Assembly: GCA_019120545.1 (NCBI GenBank)
Contig: DWUX01000216.1
Span: 1 to 52,720 of the forward strand
DNA: 52,720 bases
Source: Candidatus Blautia stercoripullorum
GTDB taxonomy: Bacteria > Bacillota > Clostridia > Lachnospirales > Lachnospiraceae
Direction of reading: 5' to 3'
The position numbers and the translations under genes were made by a program. Numbering within the stretch: position 1 is the first letter of the stretch; every line of letters starts with the position of its first letter. A model generated the notes under the pieces. It did no database searches. It saw only the letters and a list, made by a program, of their open reading frames with translations, and was not told the origin of the DNA. This document shows positions 6,832-15,754 of this stretch, piece by piece.

Positions 6832-9072
6832 TTAATACTGCAGTCCGAAGTTCAGCTCGTAGTAATTTCCCGCGCTGTCCCGATAAGCATATGCTTTCCC
6901 GTTTTCGTCTTTCATCTTCTCAGGCATATATTTGTCCTTGTCATAGCCGGGCACATCATTAGGAGAAATACATACGCCTTCCGGGCTTACCTTAAGGACA
7001 GAATCATCCTTTGGAAGGGTGATAGGCATCTTTCCTACAGGAGAGAATCTGCCGAAGATCACATCCAGCACAGCCCATGGATATGTGTCAAAACCTGCCA
7101 GCAGACCGTCTGCATAAGGCTCCACTGTACCTACTTCCCAGGCCAGGGTAAAGTTAATATTGGCAATGACTTTTCCCCCTCTGTCATGGACGGTTTTTGC
7201 GATCTCAGAGATTTTTTTCGCGCCGGAAAGTGTGGTCTCTGTGTGAGTAGTTTTCGCAGGTCTTCCTTCCTCGTCTACATCACAGACTTCTTTTCCGTCG
7301 CAGATCTCCAGTTCCAGATATCCGGGGGTAGCGTTAAAGTATTCTCCTGAACTCGGGGTCAGGAACAGCAGTGCATAATCTGCCTCCTCCGGCTTATCTG
7401 TAAGGGTGATCCTTTTCTCTTTTTCCAGCATTTTTTTCAGTTCTTCTGTGGCTTTTCCCCCATCCTCTTCTTTTTTGTTGAAGCACTGGGCATATACTTT
7501 TTTACCTGCTGTCTTCTCCTCTGTAAGAGGCAGCGTTCCCTGGTTTTTCAGGAGAACTACAGATTTTCTGTGGACGTCTGCGGCATTTTCCCAGTCTTTC
7601 TTTGTAGCTACCACTTCCACAGCTTTCCGGGGATCTCTGTATGGATTTTCAAAAAGTCCCAGCTCAAATTTTTCTCTCAGAGTATGAGCTGCCGCCTTGG
7701 TCAGAGCCTGGTCAGAAAGAGTCACCTGTTCTACGGTATACCCCTCCGGCACCTTGCGTCCCTGGGTGGTATAATAGCCTTCTTTTCCTCTCCGGTAAGC
7801 TTCCTTTGCAGCCTCGATATCATAGGATCCGCTGATGATATCTACTCCGGCGTGAACAGCCAGAGCCACTCTCTCGCAGACTTCCAGTTCCTCCACGCCC
7901 CAGGCCATATTCTGGACGATCCCGGAATCGCTGTTAATATAACCTTTAAAGCCCATCTGCTTCTTCAGAAGTTCCTGGATAAAGTAATCGTTAAAGGCAA
8001 ACCCTACCGGCTTCCACTCAATAGGATTTCCCTGCAGGTCATACTGGTCTGCGCTCTTCTCTCTGGAAGGCTTTGCATAGTAAGGCATGATCGAAGAAGC
8101 ATTCTTCTCGATAGCAGCCTCAAAAGGCGGGATATGATAAGTCTCCAGGCTGTTTTTGGTCTGATAGACATTCCACTGTCCCTGGCGGTAATGAGGGTCA
8201 AAGCCGTTCTCTCTGGCGCTTCCTCCCGGGAAATGCTTCACAGTCATAGCTACTCCATCCGGAGTCAGTCCCTCCTGGCTTCCCTGTACTCCCGGGATCA
8301 GATGTTCAAAAATTTCTTTGATCAGTTTTGGATCTTCTCCAAAAGTACCGTAGGTTCTCTGCCATCTGGGATCTGTGGCACAGTCTGCCATATACATATA
8401 TCCTTTCTTCATGCCTACTGCGTCCCACTCTCTCCGGATACAGTCTGCAAAGTCATCAATAATATGGATCCCGTCTCCCTTTACCGCAGCAGCGATCCCC
8501 ATGGTTCCCGGCCAGGCGGCAAAAACGCCGGAAGCGTCGTTCATACCGAAGACTACTTCTCCGTTTTCATTTCTGGAATTGGATACTACCATCACCGGGA
8601 TAAAATGTTCCCCTTCCTCAGCCAGGCTGTTCATCTCATTGATCCAGTCTGCCAGTTCATCCGGTTTTGGATTGCTCCGGAGGATAAAAGTACGTACCTT
8701 CCAGTCTTTAATGGTTTCTGTAGTCCCTACTGTGGAGCTGGTGGCAAAAATAGAAGAGCCTTTCTCCACAGGCTTTTCATCCAAAAGCCCTGTCTCATCT
8801 ACAAAGGCCTTGTCCTCCTGTTCCATACCCATTTTCCAGGAATTCAGGAAAAGAAGGCCGATCTTCTCTTCCGCAGACAGATCCTCGGCTAAAGCCCTGG
8901 CTCTCTCTTCCGGAGATTTTCTCCAGTCTTTATAGGTGTTTAATTTCCCGTCTCCGTTAATATCACGAAAATAAAGGCCATCCTCCCGGATCACCTTATC
9001 GCTGCAGGTCCCGATCACCGGTCCCTGGGAATTTTCATAATAATGAATTCTGCTGCTTGCTTTTTCTTTCAT
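6832..9072 (-). CDS. Glycoside hydrolase family 3 (beta-glucosidase-like), cytoplasmic
   Basis: A 746-residue GH3 enzyme without a signal peptide, so probably acting on imported oligosaccharides. The N-terminal (beta/alpha)8 domain contains TDPRWQRTYGTFGEDP and the substrate-binding KHFPGGSARENGFDPHYRQ. The likely nucleophile aspartate is in GFKGYINSDSGIV. The (alpha/beta)6 sandwich domain follows, with VVLLKNQGTLPL at its start and DVIFGRFSPVGKMPITLP near the end. A calcium-loop-like DINGDGKLNTYKDW occurs near residues 37-50. The SDSG around the nucleophile, rather than the common SDW, points to a divergent GH3 subgroup, so the exact sugar specificity is open. It has its own promoter at 9107-9135. 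Confidence 0.93.
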   Translation of the reverse strand: MKEKASSRIHYYENSQGPVIGTCSDKVIREDGLYFRDINGDGKLNTYKDWRKSPEERARALAEDLSAEEKIGLLFLNSWKMGMEQEDKAFVDETGLLDEKPVEKGSSIFATSSTVGTTETIKDWKVRTFILRSNPKPDELADWINEMNSLAEEGEHFIPVMVVSNSRNENGEVVFGMNDASGVFAAWPGTMGIAAAVKGDGIHIIDDFADCIRREWDAVGMKKGYMYMADCATDPRWQRTYGTFGEDPKLIKEIFEHLIPGVQGSQEGLTPDGVAMTVKHFPGGSARENGFDPHYRQGQWNVYQTKNSLETYHIPPFEAAIEKNASSIMPYYAKPSREKSADQYDLQGNPIEWKPVGFAFNDYFIQELLKKQMGFKGYINSDSGIVQNMAWGVEELEVCERVALAVHAGVDIISGSYDIEAAKEAYRRGKEGYYTTQGRKVPEGYTVEQVTLSDQALTKAAAHTLREKFELGLFENPYRDPRKAVEVVATKKDWENAADVHRKSVVLLKNQGTLPLTEEKTAGKKVYAQCFNKKEEDGGKATEELKKMLEKEKRITLTDKPEEADYALLFLTPSSGEYFNATPGYLELEICDGKEVCDVDEEGRPAKTTHTETTLSGAKKISEIAKTVHDRGGKVIANINFTLAWEVGTVEPYADGLLAGFDTYPWAVLDVIFGRFSPVGKMPITLPKDDSVLKVSPEGVCISPNDVPGYDKDKYMPEKMKDENGKAYAYRDSAGNYYELNFGLQY

Positions 9073-9106
9073 GATTCTTGCAGTCCTCCTTTACAGTCAT
9101 AACTTT

Positions 9107-9135
9107 ATCATAAAGATTTCCAGACAGGACTGCAA
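9107..9135 (-). promoter_or_regulatory. Promoter of the GH3 gene
   Basis: Minus-strand -35 TTGCAG (9130-9135), 17-bp spacer, -10 TATGAT (9107-9112). An AAAGGAGG site lies downstream, 12 bases before the start codon. Confidence 0.6.
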
Positions 9136-9195
9136 GAATTATTTTTCTTTGTTTTCGTACAATTTGTTGGCAGGGCAGATTTTCCAAGTTCCGGA

Positions 9196-9963
9196 TCACT
9201 CTAACAGATCCAGGATCCCCCGCACATCTCTCACCACGTAGTCTGCACCAGCATCCAGGTATGTCTTCTCTGCTTTTTTATCCGCGGCTTCCCTTTCTTC
9301 TTCTGTCAGAGCTTCGTACTCTTCCCGGGTCAGTCCCATTACAGAGCTTCCCTCCAGGACCCCTACAGTTACCAGTCCTGCATTTTTCCCTTCCAGAATG
9401 TCAGAAACTGTATCTCCCACTTTCATGACCCTGGATACATCCTTTAACTCCAGCTTTTCCATGTTCCGGAAAATCATGTAGGGATAGGGTCTGCCCTTTT
9501 TATTGGTAGAGTCCGGGCTGAACCAGCAGTCTGGGGAATAGCCCATCTGAGCGGCCTTTGGCACTACCAGAGCCATCATCTCATCGGTATATCCTGTGGT
9601 AGAGCCGATCTTCAATCCCATTTTCCGCAGCTTCTCTACGGTTTCTACCACGTAAGGTTTCGGCTCTCCATAATTTTCCACGATTTCCAGGATCTTGCTT
9701 TCGCTGAGTTCATAGACCTTCCGGACATCTTCTTCCGTCCATTTTTGCCCCTGTTTTTCCTCCCACAGCCGGGAGATCCGCTCCATGGACAGCATAGTCC
9801 TTACATGATCGATCTTCAGCATACCCATAGGTTTTCTCACTTCTTCCAGGGTAGGGGTGATCCCGTAATGTTCAAAGGCTTCAATAAAGGCTTTCACCGG
9901 GGCAAAGCAGCCGTAATCTACAGTAGTTCCCGCCCAGTCAAAAATAATTCCGTCAAATCTCAT
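9196..9963 (-). CDS. phnX: Phosphonoacetaldehyde hydrolase
   Basis: A 255-residue HAD-superfamily hydrolase that splits the C-P bond of phosphonoacetaldehyde to acetaldehyde and phosphate. The nucleophile Asp9 is in FDWAGTTVDYG, the motif that separates PhnX from other HAD enzymes. The Schiff-base lysine Lys50 is in MGMLKIDHVR. The C-terminal motif GDTVSDILEGKNAG supplies the magnesium site. The ATG at 9963 has GGAGGAGAG upstream and gives the family length; a longer in-frame reading only adds sequence overlapping phnW. It starts four bases after the phnW stop and is the last gene of the phosphonate operon. Confidence 0.96.
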   Translation of the reverse strand: MRFDGIIFDWAGTTVDYGCFAPVKAFIEAFEHYGITPTLEEVRKPMGMLKIDHVRTMLSMERISRLWEEKQGQKWTEEDVRKVYELSESKILEIVENYGEPKPYVVETVEKLRKMGLKIGSTTGYTDEMMALVVPKAAQMGYSPDCWFSPDSTNKKGRPYPYMIFRNMEKLELKDVSRVMKVGDTVSDILEGKNAGLVTVGVLEGSSVMGLTREEYEALTEEEREAADKKAEKTYLDAGADYVVRDVRGILDLLE

Positions 9964-9967
9964 AGTT

Positions 9968-11059
9968 TTATCTCTCCTCCAAAAATTCTCTGATGATACT
10001 GCAGAGTTTTTCAATATCTTCTTTATAGATCTCACCGATATTTCCGATACGGAAGGTGTCTGCGTCGGTTACTTTTCCCGGATAGATGGCATAGCCTCTA
10101 TCCTTGATATACTGGTACATTTCCTGGAAAGAAAAATTGTGGTGTTCCGGATACAGGAAGGTGGTGATGATCGGTCCCTGGTGTTCGCTGCCGATATAAG
10201 GATGGATCCCCATCTCTCCCATTTTCCGGATCAGCAGACGGTTGTTTTCCTCGTAGCGTTTGGCTCTGGCGGGAATCCCTCCCTCTTCTTCCATTTCCTT
10301 TAAGGCCTGGGCAAAAGCCAGAACCACATGGGTAGGGGAAGTAAATCTCCACTTGCCGTCTTTATTCATAGTCTCCCACTGGTCATAGAGATCCAGTGAC
10401 AGGCTTCTGGCTTTTCCTTTACTTTCCATAAGCTTTTCTCTGTTGCAGATGATAAAGGAGAATCCGGGCACGCCTTGGATACATTTATTGGCGCTGCTGA
10501 TGATAAAGTCGATCCCCAGATCCCCCACCGGGATATCCACCCCGCCGAAGCTGGACATAGCGTCTACGATAAAAGTCTTTCCCGCACCCTTGACCACCTT
10601 GGCCACAGAGGCAATATCATTTAAAATCCCGGAAGTGGTCTCACTGTGTACCATGGAAACATGAGTGATCTCCGGATGGTCTTCCAGGATCTCTCCGATT
10701 TTTTCCGCAGAAGGGATTTTGTTGTAGTCTTCCTCATACATCAGGTAATGGATCCCGGCGTGCCGGGCAATGTCTCCCATTCTCTCTCCATAGGCTCCGT
10801 TTGCCGCGATCAGAAGAGTATCCTCCTCTCCGATGACGCTGGTCAGTACAGACTCCACCCCGAAAGTCCCGCTGCCCTGCATAAGGACCACCGTATATTC
10901 AGGCTCGTTTACATGAGCCAGTTTCAGCAGCTTCTCCCTTATGGAAAGGGTGATCTTTTTATAATCATCATCCCAGGTGCAATGGTCGAAAAGCATTTCT
11001 TTTTTTACCGTGTCTGTAGTGGTCAGAGGACCCGGTGTAAGCAGTTTATAATTTGGCAT
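9968..11059 (-). CDS. phnW: 2-aminoethylphosphonate--pyruvate transaminase
   Basis: A 363-residue class V PLP-dependent aminotransferase converting 2-aminoethylphosphonate and pyruvate to phosphonoacetaldehyde and alanine. The start LLTPGPLTTTDTVK is the family signature. The glycine-rich cofactor region is MQGSGTFGVESV. The PLP lysine is Lys192 in SSANKCIQGVPG, and the aspartate that contacts the cofactor ring is in FIVDAMSSFGG. The product is passed to PhnX, encoded next. The gene follows the binding-protein gene with a 29-base gap. Confidence 0.97.
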   Translation of the reverse strand: MPNYKLLTPGPLTTTDTVKKEMLFDHCTWDDDYKKITLSIREKLLKLAHVNEPEYTVVLMQGSGTFGVESVLTSVIGEEDTLLIAANGAYGERMGDIARHAGIHYLMYEEDYNKIPSAEKIGEILEDHPEITHVSMVHSETTSGILNDIASVAKVVKGAGKTFIVDAMSSFGGVDIPVGDLGIDFIISSANKCIQGVPGFSFIICNREKLMESKGKARSLSLDLYDQWETMNKDGKWRFTSPTHVVLAFAQALKEMEEEGGIPARAKRYEENNRLLIRKMGEMGIHPYIGSEHQGPIITTFLYPEHHNFSFQEMYQYIKDRGYAIYPGKVTDADTFRIGNIGEIYKEDIEKLCSIIREFLEER

Positions 11060-11088
11060 TTTTCTATTCTCCTTTTATCACATTTTTC

Positions 11089-12096
11089 TTATTTACAGCT
11101 TTCAGACAGTTCCTGATGTTTCTCCAGAAGGTCTAAAGTAAGAGGTTCCGGGAAAGTCTTGGGGTAAGCGGAACTGTTAGCTTCATCTGTAGTTTCCCCT
11201 TCATAGATGGCGTTTGGATAATACTTCTGAAGTTCTGTCCTTCCTTTGGTAATAATACATTCTGCCATCTCCTGAGCCAGAGGGTTAGTATCTTCTCCTT
11301 TGTCCACAACAGCCAGAGATTCTGTCAGGGAAAAGTTTCCTTCCGTAGGATCTGCGAAATCTACCGGAAGCCCTTCTGCCTTATCTGCCACTGCCTGCTG
11401 GCGGAGGCCAAAACCTGCGGCTACTTCTCCTGCCCGGACTTTCTTTAACGGGGCGGAGCCGGAGGATTCAATATGAGGTCCTGCGTTTTCGTAGATACCG
11501 GAGAGGACTTCTTTCGCTCCCTCATCTCCATATTCGCTGACAAGAGCCTGGATCAACAGCCATGCAGTAGAAGAACTTTTAATATCTGTCACAGAGATCA
11601 GATCTTTGTATTCCGGCTTGGTCAGATCCTTTAAAGAAGCCGGCATATCCAGATTATTTTCTTTCATGACCTCCGTATTCACAATGATGGTTCCCTCCTG
11701 GGAAGTGATAGGGGCGCAGTAATCTTTCTGATCGGCGGCGTTTAAAAGGGTATAGTCGAAATCCAGGGGCTGGAACATATTCTGCTCCTCCTGGGCCGCG
11801 TCAATATAGAAGGTGCTTAAAGTAAGCATATCCGCCTCAATATTGGTTCCCTCTGCCATAACTTTTCCTCCCAGCTCAGAGGTTCCGAAAGTCTGAAAAA
11901 GATATTTCCCCTCATAGCCGTTTTCATCTAAAGTCTTTTTCATGGCTTCTACCGCCTCGTCGTCAGCGTTGGAATAGATGACCACTTCCTCTCCGGAAGA
12001 ACCGGAACCGCCGCCGGTGCCGCAGCCGGCCATAGAAAGAGTTCCTGCCAAAATCGCCGCTGTCATAAGGATCACTGATACTTTTTTCGCTTTCAT
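11089..12096 (-). CDS. phnS: 2-aminoethylphosphonate ABC transporter substrate-binding lipoprotein
   Basis: A 335-residue extracellular binding protein of the iron/thiamine/spermidine type (family 1). It has a lipoprotein signal peptide ending LAGTLSMAGC, then a Gly/Ser-rich tether and EEVVIYSNADDEAVEAM, the typical first strand. In this operon it should deliver 2-aminoethylphosphonate to the permease encoded just upstream. The name follows the PhnS of Salmonella-type AEP transporters; assignment to that transporter rests on gene order beside phnW and phnX as much as on sequence. Confidence 0.88.
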   Translation of the reverse strand: MKAKKVSVILMTAAILAGTLSMAGCGTGGGSGSSGEEVVIYSNADDEAVEAMKKTLDENGYEGKYLFQTFGTSELGGKVMAEGTNIEADMLTLSTFYIDAAQEEQNMFQPLDFDYTLLNAADQKDYCAPITSQEGTIIVNTEVMKENNLDMPASLKDLTKPEYKDLISVTDIKSSSTAWLLIQALVSEYGDEGAKEVLSGIYENAGPHIESSGSAPLKKVRAGEVAAGFGLRQQAVADKAEGLPVDFADPTEGNFSLTESLAVVDKGEDTNPLAQEMAECIITKGRTELQKYYPNAIYEGETTDEANSSAYPKTFPEPLTLDLLEKHQELSESCK

Positions 12097-12099
12097 GTG

Positions 12100-13746
12100 T
12101 TATTTCTCCTTTTTTCCTTCTTTTCTTCTTATCAAACATCCCAGTATCCCTTTCACGATCAGGTTCGTTCCCAGGATAAACAGGGACAGTACAAAGACTT
12201 CGTTAAATTTAGTGTAATACTGAAGTTCCTTGATCTTGGTGGTGATGACCATGGTCCTTGCTCCCGCGATAAAGATCACAGCGCTGACAGTTACCATAGC
12301 GTTTACAAAGTAATAGCTGAAAACCTCTAAAATAGTGGAGGTCATATTCGGTGTAACGATCCGGACAATAGTTTTGATCCAGGTATCTCCCATTAAGGAC
12401 GCTGTAGTCTCCCAGGAACTGTTCAGCTTAGACAGAGAGTTTCTCATCATCAGGTAAGGGGTGGAAAAGAAATGTACCACATTACACAAAATGATAAGGA
12501 GGAATGTATTCTGCAAAGCCGTGCCTGAAAAGATAAACATAAAGGCAATACCGATAACCATTCCCGGGATGGTGTTCGTCACTAAGGCGATGGCGTCAAT
12601 AACCCCTTTCAGCTTACCGTTTAAGCCGCTTCTGGCTGTAGCCAGTGCTGCGCCGTAGGTGATCAGCAGACCCAGAACAGCTGTAAAGAAAGCCACAAAA
12701 ATAGAATTCTGATACACACCGAAAAGGCTCTGGTCATTTAGTACCGCCTGAACATGTTCCAGGGTAAAACTGGTCTGGTAAGGCCACTCTTTTACCAGAG
12801 GCACTACAAAGATCACTGCGAAGACCGCCAGGATACACAGCAGGATAAAAGCAGATCCTATACCGCAGATCCCGTCTCTTACAGGATTTTTCTTCATCTC
12901 GATCCGGGAGATCCTGGTGTATCTTACGTTATACCGTTCCAGATATTTCAGCAGGACAATGCTCACCACTGAGGGGATCAGCATCATCATTGCCACTACT
13001 GCTCCCCGGTTAAAATTAGGGATACTTCCCAGCATTTCGTTGTAGAGCACTGTAGCCACTACCTCATACTCACCTCCTACAGAAGCCGGAATACCATAAT
13101 CGGTAAAGCAGAGGAAAAAGCACTGTACCATAGAGGCAGCCAGGGTTCCCAGAAGAGGACGGATAATGGTCTGCCAGAAGGTCTGCACCGGTCTGTCTCC
13201 TATAACTCTGGAAACGATCATAAACTTTTTGTCAATGAATCCCATGGTATTCAGGATCAGCATAAAGGATATGGGAAGGGTATAGATCACATAGCCGAAA
13301 AGCAATCCGTTAAATCCATAGATATCAAAGAGCTGTCTTCCGAAAATCCTGGTCAGCAGCCCCTGTTTTCCAAAGGAATAAATAATGGCGAATCCATAAG
13401 TAATGGTAGGAAGCAACATGGGAAGGACCGCCAGGGTGCGGATCACGGTCTTAAATTTTCCCGGTAAATTTGTATACTGTATACTATAAGCCATAAAAAA
13501 AGCCAGGATTGTAGCGATCAAAGCGCTGGAAACCGATACCGCCACACTGTTTCCCAGAGCCTTTAGAAATCCCCGTCCTGTAAGGACTTCCACATAGTTG
13601 CCGATCCCTGCCTCTCCCAGGAAGGACTCCAGCAGGAGTCTTATAATGGGGATGGCAAGAAAGGCTGCAAATATAACAAGGACCAGGATATAGATTATTT
13701 TGATTTCTCTTTCTTTTCTGATCATCTTCTTATACCGCCTGTGCAT
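12100..13746 (-). CDS. 2-aminoethylphosphonate ABC transporter permease (fused double-length)
   Basis: A 548-residue permease with about twelve membrane segments made of two fused six-helix halves. Each half carries a BPD_transp_1 coupling region (around residues 190-230 near FWQTIIRPLLGTLAASMVQ, and around 470-500 near TWIKTIVRIVTPNMTSTI). This single-chain FbpB-like form replaces separate PhnU and PhnV subunits. The 5' end overlaps the ATPase gene by 17 bases. An alternative ATG at 13725 has AGGCGG upstream and would remove the overlap, so the exact start is uncertain. The stop is four bases before the binding-protein start, giving tight translational linkage. Confidence 0.9.
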   Translation of the reverse strand: MHRRYKKMIRKEREIKIIYILVLVIFAAFLAIPIIRLLLESFLGEAGIGNYVEVLTGRGFLKALGNSVAVSVSSALIATILAFFMAYSIQYTNLPGKFKTVIRTLAVLPMLLPTITYGFAIIYSFGKQGLLTRIFGRQLFDIYGFNGLLFGYVIYTLPISFMLILNTMGFIDKKFMIVSRVIGDRPVQTFWQTIIRPLLGTLAASMVQCFFLCFTDYGIPASVGGEYEVVATVLYNEMLGSIPNFNRGAVVAMMMLIPSVVSIVLLKYLERYNVRYTRISRIEMKKNPVRDGICGIGSAFILLCILAVFAVIFVVPLVKEWPYQTSFTLEHVQAVLNDQSLFGVYQNSIFVAFFTAVLGLLITYGAALATARSGLNGKLKGVIDAIALVTNTIPGMVIGIAFMFIFSGTALQNTFLLIILCNVVHFFSTPYLMMRNSLSKLNSSWETTASLMGDTWIKTIVRIVTPNMTSTILEVFSYYFVNAMVTVSAVIFIAGARTMVITTKIKELQYYTKFNEVFVLSLFILGTNLIVKGILGCLIRRKEGKKEK

Positions 13747-14500
13747 TTCTGGTCAGGTCCTGGTGAAACAGGGCGAAAATATTGTTTCTCTTGATCTCCA
13801 GCTGATTCAGGATAAATTCCTTTACGAAGTTATTGGACGGAGCTGTAATGATCTCCTCCGGAGCTCCGTACTGGGAAATATGTCCCTGGTTTACGATCAG
13901 GACCTTATCTGATAAAGTAAGGGCTTCCTCCGGGTCATGGGTAACGATAATGGTGGTCAGATGGAAGTCTCTGGCGATCTCTTTAATCTTCTCTTTGATG
14001 GATTCCTTGATCACTCCATCCAGAGCGCTTAACGGCTCGTCCAGAAGAAGGATCTTAGGTTTCATCACCATGGTCCTGGCCAGAGCCACCCTCTGTTTCT
14101 GTCCTCCGGAAAGCTGGTCGATCTTTTTATGCAAATGTTCCTTCAGGCCCAGAAGTTCGATAAACTCATCCACCTCTTCTTTTGTAGAAATATCCGGTTT
14201 GTTCCGCAGTCCGTAGGTAATGTTCCTGTATACGTTTAAATTGGGAAACAGGGCATAATCCTGGAAAACGATATTGAATCCTCTCTCTTCCATAGGCACA
14301 TTGGTAATATCCTTTCCGTCAAAAAGGATCTTTCCCTGATCTGCCGGAGTCAGTCCCAGCACCAGATTCAGTAAAGTTGTCTTTCCGCATCCGGAAGGTC
14401 CCAGGATGGATACGATCTCTCCGTCCTGTATTTTCAGATTAATGTCTTCCAGAATGGTTACGTTATCATATGATTTTTTAATATGTCTCAGTTCCAGCAT
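13730..14500 (-). CDS. phnT: 2-aminoethylphosphonate ABC transporter ATP-binding protein
   Basis: A 256-residue ABC ATPase: Walker A GPSGCGKTTLL (about residues 35-45), Q-loop VFQDYALFPNLNVYRN, signature LSGGQKQRVALA, Walker B ILLLDEPLSALD and H-loop VTHDPEEAL. It belongs to the spermidine/iron/phosphonate class, but it is short and lacks the C-terminal regulatory TOBE domain. It is the first gene of the phosphonate operon (ATPase, permease, binding protein, phnW, phnX) and has a GAGAGGAG site upstream. Substrate is inferred from the operon. Confidence 0.92.
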   Translation of the reverse strand: MLELRHIKKSYDNVTILEDINLKIQDGEIVSILGPSGCGKTTLLNLVLGLTPADQGKILFDGKDITNVPMEERGFNIVFQDYALFPNLNVYRNITYGLRNKPDISTKEEVDEFIELLGLKEHLHKKIDQLSGGQKQRVALARTMVMKPKILLLDEPLSALDGVIKESIKEKIKEIARDFHLTTIIVTHDPEEALTLSDKVLIVNQGHISQYGAPEEIITAPSNNFVKEFILNQLEIKRNNIFALFHQDLTRNAQAV

Positions 14501-14571
14501 TTTCTTTTTTCTCCTCTCTTTTTGGAGTACAACATGTTATGTCCGGGGGTTCTGCCCCGCCGACAGTTTGT

Positions 14572-14601
14572 ATTATATAGACAAAAAAATCCGGCTTTCA
14601 A
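14572..14601 (-). promoter_or_regulatory. Promoter of the phosphonate operon
   Basis: Minus-strand -35 TTGAAA (14596-14601), 18-bp spacer, -10 TATAAT (14572-14577). The -35 lies inside the hairpin at 14590-14611. The palindrome AACATGTT at 14531-14538 in the leader is a possible operator. Confidence 0.6.
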
Positions 14602-14611
14602 TCAAGCCGGA
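14583..14611 (-). terminator. Terminator upstream of the phosphonate operon
   Basis: On the minus strand TCCGGCTT and AAGCCGGA form an 8-bp stem followed by seven T. It stops read-through from the regulator gene or acts as an attenuator for an upstream promoter; its bases also supply the operon -35. Confidence 0.75.
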
Positions 14612-14641
14612 GTGAAGTCTGTGTAAAGGCCGGGTAAAGTC

Positions 14642-14676
14642 AAAAAAGAAGTTTTGTAGAAAATCTACAAAACTTC
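14642..14676 (-). terminator. Terminator overlapping the end of the RpiR-type regulator
   Basis: A 13-bp perfect stem (GAAGTTTTGTAGA at 14648-14660, TCTACAAAACTTC at 14664-14676) with six T following on the minus strand. The stem includes the last codons and stop of the regulator. Confidence 0.85.
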
Positions 14677-15594
14677 TTCATCTTTTCCATAAGCCCTTTT
14701 GGCAACAATGGCACTGGTCTTATTCAATTTTCTGGCAAAGCGGTCATAATCCCGGTTCAGCACTCCCGCATAGATCATATCCACCAGGGCCAGCTGAGAG
14801 ATCCTGGAAAATATGGTATCTCCGTAGAAGAACTGGCGGTTGCTGGCGCACAGGAGAATGTCTGCATATTTTGAGATCAGAGAGTTCTCAAAATTTGTCA
14901 TAGCCAGAGTGGTTGCCCCTGCCTTACGGGCCAGGGCCAGCATTTCCACTGTATGCCGGGAGCAGCCGGAATAGGAGATCCCGATAGCCAGATCTTTCCT
15001 GGTCAGGTTCACAGCACTGACATTCTGAAGATAATAATCACCGTAGATCCTGCAGGTCAGTCCCAGATAGGTCAGCTTGGTCAGCAGGTCATTGGCAGTA
15101 CATACGGAATTTTCCACGCTGTATATGACGATATTCTCTGCTTTCAGCACTGCCTCCACTGCTCTTCGATACTCTTTCATGGAAATATTTTTCAGTGTTT
15201 CATCCAGCATTTCCACAGAAGTGGTCACGATCTTTCCCGGAATATCCTCCAGCCGGTCTTTCTTGGATAAGGGAAAGCCATATAATCCGATTTTTTCATT
15301 ATCCTCTGGCTGTTCTTTGGCCTCTTCCCGGACCAGAGCATATTTAAAATCCTTAAATCCTTCAAAGCCGGCCGCTTTCACAAAACGGATCACTGTAGGC
15401 TGGCTGACTCCGGTCTCCAGGGCCAGTGTTTCCATCAGCAGCCTGCTGGCTTTTCCCTCATAGCTGAGAATATAATCCGCCACCTTCTGTTCCGAGGGAC
15501 GCAGGCCGGCATAGATCTGCTGGATCTTGATCTTTACTTTATTATTCTTCATTTTTTTGGTAGAAAACTTACAGTTTTTCTCCTTTCTCTCCAC
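14665..15594 (-). CDS. MurR/RpiR family transcriptional regulator
   Basis: A protein of up to 309 residues with an N-terminal RpiR-type helix-turn-helix (SRLLMETLALETGVSQPTVI, FVKAAGFEGFKDFKYAL) and a C-terminal SIS sugar-phosphate-binding domain (LAIGISYSGCSRHTVEMLALARKAG). SIS domains of this family bind phosphosugars. Here it lies upstream of, and in line with, the phosphonate operon, so it may sense a phosphonate or phosphate ester instead; that is inference. The start is unclear: GTG at 15594 is the longest reading and ATG at 15552 begins at MKNNKVKIKIQQ. Neither has a well-placed ribosome-binding site. Confidence 0.88.
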   Translation of the reverse strand: MERKEKNCKFSTKKMKNNKVKIKIQQIYAGLRPSEQKVADYILSYEGKASRLLMETLALETGVSQPTVIRFVKAAGFEGFKDFKYALVREEAKEQPEDNEKIGLYGFPLSKKDRLEDIPGKIVTTSVEMLDETLKNISMKEYRRAVEAVLKAENIVIYSVENSVCTANDLLTKLTYLGLTCRIYGDYYLQNVSAVNLTRKDLAIGISYSGCSRHTVEMLALARKAGATTLAMTNFENSLISKYADILLCASNRQFFYGDTIFSRISQLALVDMIYAGVLNRDYDRFARKLNKTSAIVAKRAYGKDEEVL

Positions 15595-15631
15595 TTTCTC
15601 ACTTTAAAGGCACTGCTTTTAAAAGACTCCG

Positions 15632-15671
15632 CCTGGAGGGATTGTATTCAAAAAAATACAATCCCTCCAGG
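15632..15671. repeat. Perfect 17-bp inverted repeat
   Basis: CCTGGAGGGATTGTATT at 15632-15648 and its exact complement at 15655-15671 enclose a 6-base loop. It lies between the DUF4173 gene and the RpiR-type regulator, both on the minus strand. There is no T-run directly after it on either strand, so it is not a textbook terminator. It may be a terminator variant, a mobile repeat end or an operator. Confidence 0.85.
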
Positions 15672-15754
15672 AGTATAGCAGCAGAATTTCTTCTTTATCT
15701 GGCCTAATATTATCTCTTTTTCTCTTCCGATACAAGCCTGGATCTGAAAAATCC

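Noticed and set aside
7570-8892. A 440-codon plus-strand frame opposite the GH3 gene
   Set aside because: It is antisense to a well-supported GH3 enzyme, has no domain pattern and no ribosome-binding site; it is a codon-bias shadow.
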